Positions 54,585 through 63,323 of a DNA stretch of 64,000 bases are shown here, one piece after another. Source of the DNA: Pedobacter nyackensis (GTDB lineage: Bacteria; Bacteroidota; Bacteroidia; Sphingobacteriales; Sphingobacteriaceae). The notes beneath the pieces are model-generated. The model searched no databases, was not told the origin of the DNA, and saw only the letters and a program-made list of their open reading frames with translations. A program made the translations under genes and the position numbers. The stretch covers positions 1 through 64,000 of the forward strand of contig NZ_FWYB01000015.1 of assembly GCF_900176505.1 (NCBI RefSeq), written 5' to 3'. Position 1 is the stretch's first letter. Each line of letters starts with the position of its first letter.

Positions 54585-54650
54585 GATTAAGGCACATCAC
54601 AGCAATCTTTTCGAATTAATCAACTGAACCAACCTTAACCTTACAAATGT

Positions 54651-57600
54651 ATGAATTTCAATATTCTATGCAAGGGACTGCGCGGCCATAAAAAACGTGG
54701 CAGCAGTTCTGATTATTTAAAATCTAAACTGATTTTAATTATGAAATTAACCACTGTGTTAATGATAGTTTGCTGTCTGCATGTCTCTGCAGCAGGCTAT
54801 TCACAAAATATAACCATTACAGAGAAAAACGCCCCACTAAAAAAGGTGTTGCAGCAAATCAGAAAGCAATTAGGCTTTCAATTGTTATACGATTCTGAAC
54901 TGATTAAAAAATCGGCACTTGTTACGCTGGATGTTGTAAATGCACCCATAGGGATCGTGCTTGATAAAATATTTAGTAACCAGCCATTCAGTTTCAGTAT
55001 TTACGACAAAACCATTCTGGTGAAAGAAAAGGTTATTGAACCACGTAACCGCGATATCGCTGTACTTATTATTGAGGGTACCGTAAAAGGTATCGATGGA
55101 TCGCCACTCCCAGGTGTAAGTGTGAAAGTTAGAGGGAGTAATAAGGCTACAGCTACGAAGGCTGATGGTAAGTTCTCCATAAATGCTCCTGAAGAAAACA
55201 CTATTCTTATATTCTCTTGTGTAGGTATGATCAGTGTAGAACGTATAGCTAAACAGGGAATGGTCGTGGTTATGCAACCAGAATTGAATAAGCTCAATGA
55301 CCTAGTTGTAGTGGGGTATGGAAGTACCAGAAGAAAGGATTTAACGGGATCAGTGGCCTCGATAAGTGTGAATGAAATCAAAGATGTACCCTTTGCAACG
55401 GTTGATCAGGCGCTGAGTGGTAAAGCTGCCGGGGTACAGGTTGTACAGGCTGATGGATCACCAGGTGGAGTCGCAAAAATAAGAATCCGTGGTGGGACTT
55501 CTTTATTGGGTGGAAATGATCCTTTGTATATTATAGATGGGGTACAGGTGCAGATACAGAACAGATACCTGCAAAGTGCTGCAGATATTGTAAGTCCGGT
55601 AGAGCGATTTGGGAATGATAATCCTGACGTTTCTGTTTCAGGATCTTTTGCCCGTGGATTGAATAGCTTAGGAGGATTGAATATCAATGATATTGAAACG
55701 ATTGATATTTTGAAGGATGCTTCGGCAACGGCGATTTACGGTTCGAGGGCTGCCAATGGGGTGGTTATTATCACTACAAAAAAAGGTAAGCAAAACCAAA
55801 AGCCCGTTTTAGAAGCCAATTACTATGCGGGTGTAAGTGTGCCAAAAAAGGAAAAGCTATTGGACAGGGATCAGTATATCATGGTTGTGAAAGAAGCAGC
55901 GAAAAATCTAAATGATGCCAGAGCTGCAAAGATACCTGCTTTGACTCCAAATGCTCTGGCTACTCAGATTTTAACTGATCCAACTTACTTTGGTACAGCA
56001 AATACGGATTGGATGGGGCTGGTGTTGCGAAATGGGATTACTCAAAATGCGGATATTTCAGTTCGGGGAGGTGGAACAGGCTCACGCTATTATACCTCGG
56101 TGGCCTATAACAAAAATGAGGGAACAGTACATGGGACAGATTACACCAGATTGGCAGGAAAAGTAAGTCTGGACAATGAAATTAGCAGTAAGCTTCGTTT
56201 TAATACCAATCTTGACTATGGCTTTAGCACCAACAATATTACCAATGGATTGTACACTCAGGCTATGTATGCGCCACCTACGGTTGATCCCTATAATCCA
56301 GATGGCAGTATTAAGATAATTGATCCAGCCTCAATTGGAGCTTATGCCTATGAGGGCTTTCAAAATCCATTGCTTCTTTTAAAAGGAGTAAATAAATCGA
56401 ATGCGATTTCTCTAATTGGAAGTATTGCGGCAGAGTATGATATTTTGAAAGATTTGAAATTCAGAAGTTCAGTTGCGATCAATTACTACAATTACCGCCA
56501 GAATAATTATGTACCTAGTACGGTGGCAATTGCTACCTCAAATGGCACAGGCAGCTCTAACAACGGAACAGCTACTCAGGCACAGTCTCAGGATGTAAAT
56601 ACATTTTATGAAAACACCCTGACCTGGGATAAGGAGTTCAATGAAAATAACCGCCTGAATTTATTGGTAGGTACTTCATGGCAAATTAGTAAATCCAACT
56701 CCTTTTCTGCAAGTGGACAAGGTTTTCCTGATGATACTTATTTAAATAACCTTTCATCGGCTGCGGTAACCTTGCCTTCAACCGGGGTTTCTGCACAAAA
56801 CTCGTTGCTCAGTTTTTATATGCGGGCGAACTATGCTTTGTTTGAAAAATATCTGTTTACGTTTACAGGACGCTCTGATGCTTCTTCTAAGTTCCCGCAA
56901 GAAAATCGGGTAGGTTATTTCCCTTCTGGTGGTGTAGCCTGGAGAATATCGCAGGAGAACTTTCTAAAAGATGTAAAATGGATAAATGAAATTAAACTGA
57001 GGGCAAGTGCCGGATATACAGGTACTCAAAATATTGGAGATAATCTTTTCTATACGCTATATGCGCCCGTTTCTTATGCGGGATTGAATGGTTTATCGCC
57101 CTCTCAGCTCGGGAACAATACAATTAAATGGGAATCTACCCTACAGAAAGATGCAGGTATAGACTTTGCCTTTTTCAATTCCCGCTTACGTGGTGGTATT
57201 GGCTATTATGAAAAATCAACCACAGGCGTGTTATTTCCTGCTACAGTAGCCACAAGTTCTGGTTTCTCTGGGGTAACAGCTAATATTGCGAACATTAGAA
57301 ACCGTGGTCTTGAATTAGAACTTCGGGGCGATTTTGTACGAAATAGAGATTTTCAGTGGTCTGGAACTTTTAACATCTCTGGAAACAGATCTAAGGTACT
57401 AGCGCTTTCTAATGATTTTGCTGATCCGGCTAATCCAACAGTATACAATTATGGTAATACTGTTTTGAAAGTAGGTGAGCCTTTAGGCTTGTTATATGGA
57501 AGAGTATTTGATGGTCTTCTTAAAACGCAGGCGGAAGTGGATGCGTATAAAAAAGCTAGCCTCTTTGTAACTTATGGTATAACACCATATGTAGGAATTG

Positions 57601-58169
57601 GTGACGCCCGATATATTTTAGATGCTCCGGTACTTGGCTATTTTAAAGATGAGGTAATTGGCAAAGCTGAACCTAAATATTATGGAGGATACACCAATAG
57701 CTTAACCTATAAAAACTTTAGTTTGATGGCCTTGGCTACTTTCTCTTATGGTGGTGATATTTTTTATCTGGCTGATGTGCAGAACCAAGATGTTTCAAAA
57801 CGTACCAATAAAGGTGTGAAAATTTTAGAAAGATGGACACCGGAAAACTCGGGTGCAACCAGACCAAGATTAATTCTGGGCCAAAGTTCCTACTCCTATG
57901 CAGCCAGTAATAATGTTTACGATGCCTCATTCGTAAAGTTGAAGTCTGTGACCTTCAGCTATCAATTTCCTAAAACTTTGACAGATAAGCTAAAACTTAC
58001 TGGTGCCTCAGCATACATTTCAGCTACGAACTTATTTACCATTACCAATTATCCGGGGGTTGATCCTGAAGTAAGTAATGATCCTTACAGTTTAATAGGA
58101 GGTTATAGTGATTCGGGTGGTTATCCAGCTGTTAAGCAGTTTAGTTTTGGACTTCGTTTTGGTTTTTAA
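54651..58169 (+). CDS. SusC/RagA-type TonB-linked outer-membrane protein (third locus)
   Basis: The 1172-aa protein has an N-terminal extension, a signal (LIMKLTTVLMIVCCLH), an STN domain (TEKNAPLKKVLQQIRKQLGFQLLY), a carboxypeptidase-regulatory-like domain, the plug (DLVVVGYGSTRRKDLTGS) and a barrel ending in FGLRFGF. It imports an unknown substrate with SusD at 58197. The N-terminal extension before MKLT resembles the one in the other two SusC proteins here. It ends 27 nt before susD. Confidence 0.95.
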   Translation: MNFNILCKGLRGHKKRGSSSDYLKSKLILIMKLTTVLMIVCCLHVSAAGYSQNITITEKNAPLKKVLQQIRKQLGFQLLYDSELIKKSALVTLDVVNAPIGIVLDKIFSNQPFSFSIYDKTILVKEKVIEPRNRDIAVLIIEGTVKGIDGSPLPGVSVKVRGSNKATATKADGKFSINAPEENTILIFSCVGMISVERIAKQGMVVVMQPELNKLNDLVVVGYGSTRRKDLTGSVASISVNEIKDVPFATVDQALSGKAAGVQVVQADGSPGGVAKIRIRGGTSLLGGNDPLYIIDGVQVQIQNRYLQSAADIVSPVERFGNDNPDVSVSGSFARGLNSLGGLNINDIETIDILKDASATAIYGSRAANGVVIITTKKGKQNQKPVLEANYYAGVSVPKKEKLLDRDQYIMVVKEAAKNLNDARAAKIPALTPNALATQILTDPTYFGTANTDWMGLVLRNGITQNADISVRGGGTGSRYYTSVAYNKNEGTVHGTDYTRLAGKVSLDNEISSKLRFNTNLDYGFSTNNITNGLYTQAMYAPPTVDPYNPDGSIKIIDPASIGAYAYEGFQNPLLLLKGVNKSNAISLIGSIAAEYDILKDLKFRSSVAINYYNYRQNNYVPSTVAIATSNGTGSSNNGTATQAQSQDVNTFYENTLTWDKEFNENNRLNLLVGTSWQISKSNSFSASGQGFPDDTYLNNLSSAAVTLPSTGVSAQNSLLSFYMRANYALFEKYLFTFTGRSDASSKFPQENRVGYFPSGGVAWRISQENFLKDVKWINEIKLRASAGYTGTQNIGDNLFYTLYAPVSYAGLNGLSPSQLGNNTIKWESTLQKDAGIDFAFFNSRLRGGIGYYEKSTTGVLFPATVATSSGFSGVTANIANIRNRGLELELRGDFVRNRDFQWSGTFNISGNRSKVLALSNDFADPANPTVYNYGNTVLKVGEPLGLLYGRVFDGLLKTQAEVDAYKKASLFVTYGITPYVGIGDARYILDAPVLGYFKDEVIGKAEPKYYGGYTNSLTYKNFSLMALATFSYGGDIFYLADVQNQDVSKRTNKGVKILERWTPENSGATRPRLILGQSSYSYAASNNVYDASFVKLKSVTFSYQFPKTLTDKLKLTGASAYISATNLFTITNYPGVDPEVSNDPYSLIGGYSDSGGYPAVKQFSFGLRFGF

Positions 58170-58196
58170 TTAAGACATAATTATCTAAGAAAGCAT

Positions 58197-59636
58197 ATGA
58201 ACACATTATATAAATGTTTGATAGTTGGCGTACTAATGATTGGTATGTACGGCTGTAAAAAAGAATTGGGCGCATTACCAAAAAATGCGAAGGTGGAAGA
58301 GAATACCATTTTGGATGAAGCGACAGCACAAATCTCTTTAAATGGAGCTTATTACAATTTTGCAAACGCAACGAACATTAAAACCGGATGGCAGAGGCAT
58401 CAGATTTTACCGGCTACTTTTGCCGGCTATTTGGGCTATGGTTTTGGAAGTTTTGATGATGAGGATAATTTAACGGAGCAATCCAGTGGTAATTATTGGG
58501 ATGAGTCTTACAGAGCGCTTAATGCTGCCAACGGGGTAATTAAAGGCGTTAATGTATTGCCTGATGCTAAATTCACCGCTAATAGAAAAAAGGAAATATT
58601 GGCCCAGGCTCGTTTTATACGTGCTTATGGGCATTTTAAATTGCTCGCTTTTTATGCAGAATGGTATAAAGCCGGCAGTACTCAGGGGGTATTGTTGAGG
58701 GATGAATTGTCGAACTTAACCAATATCAATAAAGCCCGTAGTACGGTAAAGGATAGCTATGATTTTATTATGGCCGACCTGGATGAAGCTATCATTAATG
58801 CTCCGGCAACCAATCCCAGTTATTATATAACTAAATGGGCTGCTATGGCATTCAAAATGCGTGTGCTGATGTGTAGAGCAGGAACAGCTGACTACACTGA
58901 AGTGATCACTCTTGCAAATACCATTATGCAAAGCAGTCCTTTTGTACTGGAAGCTAAGGCAGAGGACATCTTTCATAAAAGTGGACTTGCTAGTAAAGAG
59001 GTTATTTTGGGCCTGAAACCACAGGCCTTACAAATGACCGATCCATATAGTAGGAGCAGGCAGTATTGGCCAGGGGCATCCTCATTGTATGTTGCAAAAT
59101 CAGCTTTGAAGGATCTTTATGCTAACGACCCGCGCCAAGCCTGGATAATTGGTACCGCAAACCCTTCTACCTCCGCACCAAATACTTTTTACTTCACTAA
59201 GTTTTACCAGCAAAATACTTTGCCATCTGAACTTTCGGAAACAGATTATGCACTCCGTCTAACTGAAGTTTATTTACTAAAGGCTGAAGCTATTGTGCGA
59301 TCAGGAGGGAGCTTAGCTGATGCCAGATTGCTGGTACATCAGATTCAGGAAAAGGCAGGTATTACGGCCTTAGTTAATAATATGCCCTACCTGGCTGTCG
59401 AAACTGCGACAACACCTGCAGCATTATTACTTGAAATATATAAGGAGACTTCTAAAAGTTTAGTGGCTGAGGATGGTATAGAGTGGTTGGCTTTACTACG
59501 CTTACCATTTGCAACTGTGCAGCAATTGAAGCCAACTATTACCAGTCAAATACAATACATTATCCCAGTGCCGAAAGCTGAGTTTAAATATAATCCTTCA
59601 TTTGGGGAACAAAATACCGGATACGCTAAAAACTAA
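58197..59636 (+). CDS. SusD/RagB-family lipoprotein (third locus)
   Basis: The 479-aa protein has a lipoprotein signal (IGMYGCKKELG), the helical domain (QARFIRAYGHFKLLAFYAEWY) and the C-terminal RagB part (LRLTEVYLLKAEAIVRSGG, VAEDGIEWLALLRLPF). It binds the substrate for the SusC at 54651. It is shorter than the other two SusD proteins but complete. A strong hairpin at 59644-59686 separates it from the thioredoxin genes. Confidence 0.94.
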   Translation: MNTLYKCLIVGVLMIGMYGCKKELGALPKNAKVEENTILDEATAQISLNGAYYNFANATNIKTGWQRHQILPATFAGYLGYGFGSFDDEDNLTEQSSGNYWDESYRALNAANGVIKGVNVLPDAKFTANRKKEILAQARFIRAYGHFKLLAFYAEWYKAGSTQGVLLRDELSNLTNINKARSTVKDSYDFIMADLDEAIINAPATNPSYYITKWAAMAFKMRVLMCRAGTADYTEVITLANTIMQSSPFVLEAKAEDIFHKSGLASKEVILGLKPQALQMTDPYSRSRQYWPGASSLYVAKSALKDLYANDPRQAWIIGTANPSTSAPNTFYFTKFYQQNTLPSELSETDYALRLTEVYLLKAEAIVRSGGSLADARLLVHQIQEKAGITALVNNMPYLAVETATTPAALLLEIYKETSKSLVAEDGIEWLALLRLPFATVQQLKPTITSQIQYIIPVPKAEFKYNPSFGEQNTGYAKN

Positions 59637-59643
59637 TTAAAAT

Positions 59644-59686
59644 GATGAAATCTTTGATGATTATTTTAATCATCAAAGATTTCATC
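59644..59686 (+). terminator. Perfect 19-bp hairpin after SusD (no T-tract)
   Basis: A 19-bp perfect inverted repeat (59644-59662 with 59668-59686, loop ATTTT) lies between susD and the thioredoxin genes. There is no T-run after it, so it may act as an RNA-stability or partial-termination element instead of a classic terminator. Confidence 0.6.
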
Positions 59687-59709
59687 TGATAACTAAAAAC
59701 AATAAATAG

Positions 59710-60906
59710 ATGAAAGCATACTTATTAACCATGCTGATGCTGGCAGGTACAATGACCAGCTTTGGACAGCAAAAACCTTTTACCCTGAAGGGTAAAATTA
59801 AGGGACAAACGCAGGGAATGCTGAAGTTGTTCTACAATGTGGATGGAAAATCAATAGCCGACAGTGCGACCATCAAAAATGGCACATTTGAATTTAAAGG
59901 TAAATTGGAAGATCCTGTGATGGCTTCTTTAATCGGTGCTGTAAAGAGCATGGACATGAATGACCCTAACAGCGCAACCTTTTTTATTGAACCAGCTTTG
60001 ATGGCGATGGATGTAACAGCGGGAGAATTTAAAAGCTTGAAATTGACTGGTTCTAAAACACAGTTGGAATATACTACTCAGGAACGGGTAAAGGAATCTG
60101 TTACTAAAGGGATGAAGCCAATTTCAGATGCTTACCAAAAAGCAAACCAGGAATACATAGCCGCAATTAAAGCAAAAAAGTCTGAGCCGGAATTGGAAGC
60201 ATTGAAAGAAAAAGCAAGCGGTATAAAGGATCAGATGGAGCCTTTCTATGAAAAGCGTAATAAGCTGGATCTGGAATACATCAAAACACATCCGGATTCT
60301 TATTATGCGGCTAGTCTTTTGAAATGGAAAGTATCTTCAATGCCATTGGCCGAATCTCAGAAGTATTATAATGCATTGTCGGCAAAGATTAAGGCTAGTA
60401 GCTATGGAAAAGATGTCTTGAAAGAAATAAAGGACTTGGCAGGCGGTTCTCCTGGAAGTAAAGCATCTCTTTTTAACACGAAAGACATCAACGGGGAGCA
60501 GTTAAATCTTGCTGATTTTAAAGGGAAGAAATATGTGTTGCTTGATTTTTGGGCCAGCTGGTGTGTGCCATGCCGTAAAGGTAATCCACATCTGTTATCG
60601 CTTTATAGCAAGTATAAGGATAAAGGTTTGGAGATCGTTGGCGTATCTGATGATGATTCTTCGCTGGAAGCCTGGAAGAAAGCAGTAGAGAAGGATCAGA
60701 TCGGGGTTTGGAAACATGTGTTGCGCGGATTAAAACGCACCACAACAGGTTATGATAAATCTGCAGATATCAGTGAACCATTTGGAATTCACACCCTACC
60801 TACAAAGATTCTGATAGATAAAGATGGCATTATTATAGGCCGTTATGGCGGTGGTGGTGAGAACGATGATGCTATGGATAAGAAACTGGCTGAGATATTT
60901 AATTAA
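59710..60906 (+). CDS. TlpA-like thioredoxin with DUF4369 domain (1 of 3)
   Basis: The 398-aa protein has a signal peptide (LLTMLMLAGTMTSFGQ), a DUF4369 beta-domain (residues ~22-120), a helical charged linker (~130-210) and a C-terminal TlpA-type thioredoxin domain with WASWCVPCRK. It probably acts in the periplasm as a thiol-disulfide reductase. It is the first of three similar genes in the third SusCD locus; their link to substrate use is not known. Confidence 0.88.
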   Translation: MKAYLLTMLMLAGTMTSFGQQKPFTLKGKIKGQTQGMLKLFYNVDGKSIADSATIKNGTFEFKGKLEDPVMASLIGAVKSMDMNDPNSATFFIEPALMAMDVTAGEFKSLKLTGSKTQLEYTTQERVKESVTKGMKPISDAYQKANQEYIAAIKAKKSEPELEALKEKASGIKDQMEPFYEKRNKLDLEYIKTHPDSYYAASLLKWKVSSMPLAESQKYYNALSAKIKASSYGKDVLKEIKDLAGGSPGSKASLFNTKDINGEQLNLADFKGKKYVLLDFWASWCVPCRKGNPHLLSLYSKYKDKGLEIVGVSDDDSSLEAWKKAVEKDQIGVWKHVLRGLKRTTTGYDKSADISEPFGIHTLPTKILIDKDGIIIGRYGGGGENDDAMDKKLAEIFN

Positions 60907-60920
60907 CCATAAAAAAACAA

Positions 60921-61997
60921 ATGATGTTACAGAAAATGAAATTTATTACCATGGGTTTGTTATGCTGCGGAGTGGCTTCGTACGCACAAACTGCAAATGT
61001 TTCGGGCAGCATAACAGGCCTGAAAGCTGATGAACTAATGCTTCATTATTATCGGGGCGACAAACCTGTTACCGACACATTAAAGGTAAAAGAGGGAAAG
61101 TTTAAGTGGACAGCGCAAATGACTGAACCGCAAAAGGTAGCCATCATGTTCCCTAATCGTTATGTTCAGTTTTTTGCAGAAAGTGGGAATATCAACCTTA
61201 CTGGAACCATGGATGAATTGCATAACCTTAAGGTTACCGGATCAAAAACACAGGATGAGTCGGACGCCTATGAAAATTCTTTAAAAGATCTTACGGATCA
61301 GGAGTCGCCCTTGTACCAGAAATATGGCAAGGTTAGCAAAGAAGAGCAAGTAGCACTGGAGTTGAAATTGGAAGAGCTGAGAACGCAAAAACGTGAAAGA
61401 GCTAATAAGTACATTGCTTCACACCCAAAGAGTGCTTTTAGTGTTAGTTTAGTTTCTGATAGGGCTGCAATGGGCAGTTATAAAGATGTTGCCGCGGCTT
61501 TTGCTAAACTTGATCCTGTGGCGCAAAAAAGCCTGGAAGGTAAACGCATTGCAGAACGACTTATAGTACTTAAAAGAAGTGCCATAGGTGAGTCTATGCT
61601 TAATTTTACGCAGAACGATACCGAAGGAAAGCCTGTTAAGTTTGCTGACTTTAAAGGGAAATATGTTTTGGTAGATTTCTGGGCAAGTTGGTGTGGACCA
61701 TGCAGAGCGGAAAACCCAAATGTGTTAAAGGCTTATCATCTATATAAAGACAAAAACTTTACAGTTGTAGGTGTTTCACTTGATGATAAAGCGGATAAGT
61801 GGATAAAGGCTATAAAAGACGATAATATGCCATGGACTCAGGTCTCTGATTTAAAAGGATTTGAAAATGAGGTTTCTACTTATTATGGGATACGCGGCAT
61901 TCCGAGCACGCTATTGGTAGATCCTAATGGTAAAATCATCGCCAAAGATTTAAGAGGTGAGTTGTTAAATAAAAAAATGGCAGAATTATTCAATTAA
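60921..61997 (+). CDS. TlpA-like thioredoxin with DUF4369 domain (2 of 3)
   Basis: The 358-aa protein has a signal peptide (ending VASYAQ), a DUF4369 domain (LKADELMLHYYRGDKPVTDT, then ITGTMDEL-like strands) and a TlpA thioredoxin domain with WASWCGPCRA and a cis-Pro in GIRGIPSTLLVD. It is the closest in motifs to the lipoprotein at 3219 (ending DLRGELL). It begins 14 nt after the previous gene, so the genes are co-transcribed. Confidence 0.88.
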   Translation: MMLQKMKFITMGLLCCGVASYAQTANVSGSITGLKADELMLHYYRGDKPVTDTLKVKEGKFKWTAQMTEPQKVAIMFPNRYVQFFAESGNINLTGTMDELHNLKVTGSKTQDESDAYENSLKDLTDQESPLYQKYGKVSKEEQVALELKLEELRTQKRERANKYIASHPKSAFSVSLVSDRAAMGSYKDVAAAFAKLDPVAQKSLEGKRIAERLIVLKRSAIGESMLNFTQNDTEGKPVKFADFKGKYVLVDFWASWCGPCRAENPNVLKAYHLYKDKNFTVVGVSLDDKADKWIKAIKDDNMPWTQVSDLKGFENEVSTYYGIRGIPSTLLVDPNGKIIAKDLRGELLNKKMAELFN

Positions 61998-62056
61998 TAA
62001 AATTTTGATGAGGCGATCGTTTATGGTCACCTCATCAATCTTAATAAAATAGACCT

Positions 62057-63262
62057 ATGAACAATAGATTAATAAAACTAGGATTAACATTTGGTATGGC
62101 TGGTTTGATGCTTGCCAGTACCGGCTGTTCCGAAAATCAAAAGGATAATGGTTACCACATTACGGGTAATATAAATGGCGTTGATTCCGGCCTGGTTAAG
62201 CTGGTGAGTTATAATGAGGAAGATAGAACCTCAACGACTCTGGACAGCGTAACGTTTAAAAATGGTTCTTTTGAGCTAAAAGGAACAGTGAAGTATCCTG
62301 AAATGATGACATTGATTTTTACGCCCGGCAACTGGGCAACACAGATTTTTGTAGAAAATGGCACCATCGCTGTTAAAGCCGACACAACCGGAGCTGAACA
62401 TTACGATTATAGTTCGTATGGAGGTGAAAAAGGTGCTAACCTTAAAAAAATTGAGGTAACCGGATCTGCCAACCATGATATTTACAATAAGTACGAGAAC
62501 GAGCCGGAGCAGTTGAAGTTTAAGGATGAATTTGCTGCCTTGAACAAAGCATACGAAGCGGAAAAGGATTTGAAATTGAAGGAAAAGATGAGGTCTAAAT
62601 TTGATTCGGTAGGGCAATTAAGTAAAGCCTGGCAAATCAAATGGATCAATGATTTTATAACTAAAAACCCTACATCGGTTGCAGGTGCATATATCTTCAA
62701 TAATCACTACCGGTTCAATTCAAGTATGCCTTTAAACGAGATGGATGTCATCTTGAATAAGTTTAAAGACGAAGCAAAACAATCCACTTATTTTAGGCTC
62801 CTGGTTAGCGACGTAGCCAAGAGAAAACGTGTGCTTCCAGGGGAGCAGGCGCCTGATTTTACTTTGCTGAAAAGGGATAGTACCTCTTTTGCGCTATCTT
62901 CTACCAAAGGTAAGTATGTAATGATCGACTTTTGGGCCAGCTGGTGTAAGCCTTGCAGGGAAGCCATCCCACATTGGAAAAATGTATACGCCAAATACAG
63001 GGATAAAGGCTTTGAAATCGTAAGCGTTTCTAACGACAGCCGCTGGAGTGATTGGTTCAAAGCTATGGATCAGGAACAAATGCCATGGATACAGCTTTGT
63101 GATGAGTTTCCGATAAAAAATATGCCGGCGAAAGTGTCTACATTGTATCAGATTCCCTCTTTGCCAGGTTATGTTTTATTAGATAAAGAAGGGAAAATAT
63201 TGGTTCATACCATCGAAGAAAAGGACATTGATCAAAAATTAGCAGAGATTTTTAAAATGTAG
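62057..63262 (+). CDS. TlpA-like thioredoxin lipoprotein with DUF4369 domain (3 of 3)
   Basis: The 401-aa protein has a lipoprotein signal (LMLASTGC), a DUF4369 domain, a helical linker (AYEAEKDLKLKEKMRSKFDS) and a TlpA domain with WASWCKPCRE. It lies 59 nt after the second thioredoxin gene and ends the operon. The three proteins differ enough to have separate targets, but none can be named. Confidence 0.88.
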   Translation: MNNRLIKLGLTFGMAGLMLASTGCSENQKDNGYHITGNINGVDSGLVKLVSYNEEDRTSTTLDSVTFKNGSFELKGTVKYPEMMTLIFTPGNWATQIFVENGTIAVKADTTGAEHYDYSSYGGEKGANLKKIEVTGSANHDIYNKYENEPEQLKFKDEFAALNKAYEAEKDLKLKEKMRSKFDSVGQLSKAWQIKWINDFITKNPTSVAGAYIFNNHYRFNSSMPLNEMDVILNKFKDEAKQSTYFRLLVSDVAKRKRVLPGEQAPDFTLLKRDSTSFALSSTKGKYVMIDFWASWCKPCREAIPHWKNVYAKYRDKGFEIVSVSNDSRWSDWFKAMDQEQMPWIQLCDEFPIKNMPAKVSTLYQIPSLPGYVLLDKEGKILVHTIEEKDIDQKLAEIFKM

Positions 63263-63285
63263 TCGATACTTGGTTAATACAAAAA

Positions 63286-63318
63286 ACGGGGTGTAGCATT
63301 AATAATGATACACCCTGT
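63286..63318 (-). terminator. Terminator between convergent genes
   Basis: GGGTGTA pairs with TACACCC, with CATT/AATG inside. The T-run lies on the minus strand (A-run at 63281-63286), so it ends the minus-strand gene at 63324; it may also stop plus-strand transcription weakly. Confidence 0.75.
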
Positions 63319-63323
63319 AATCA

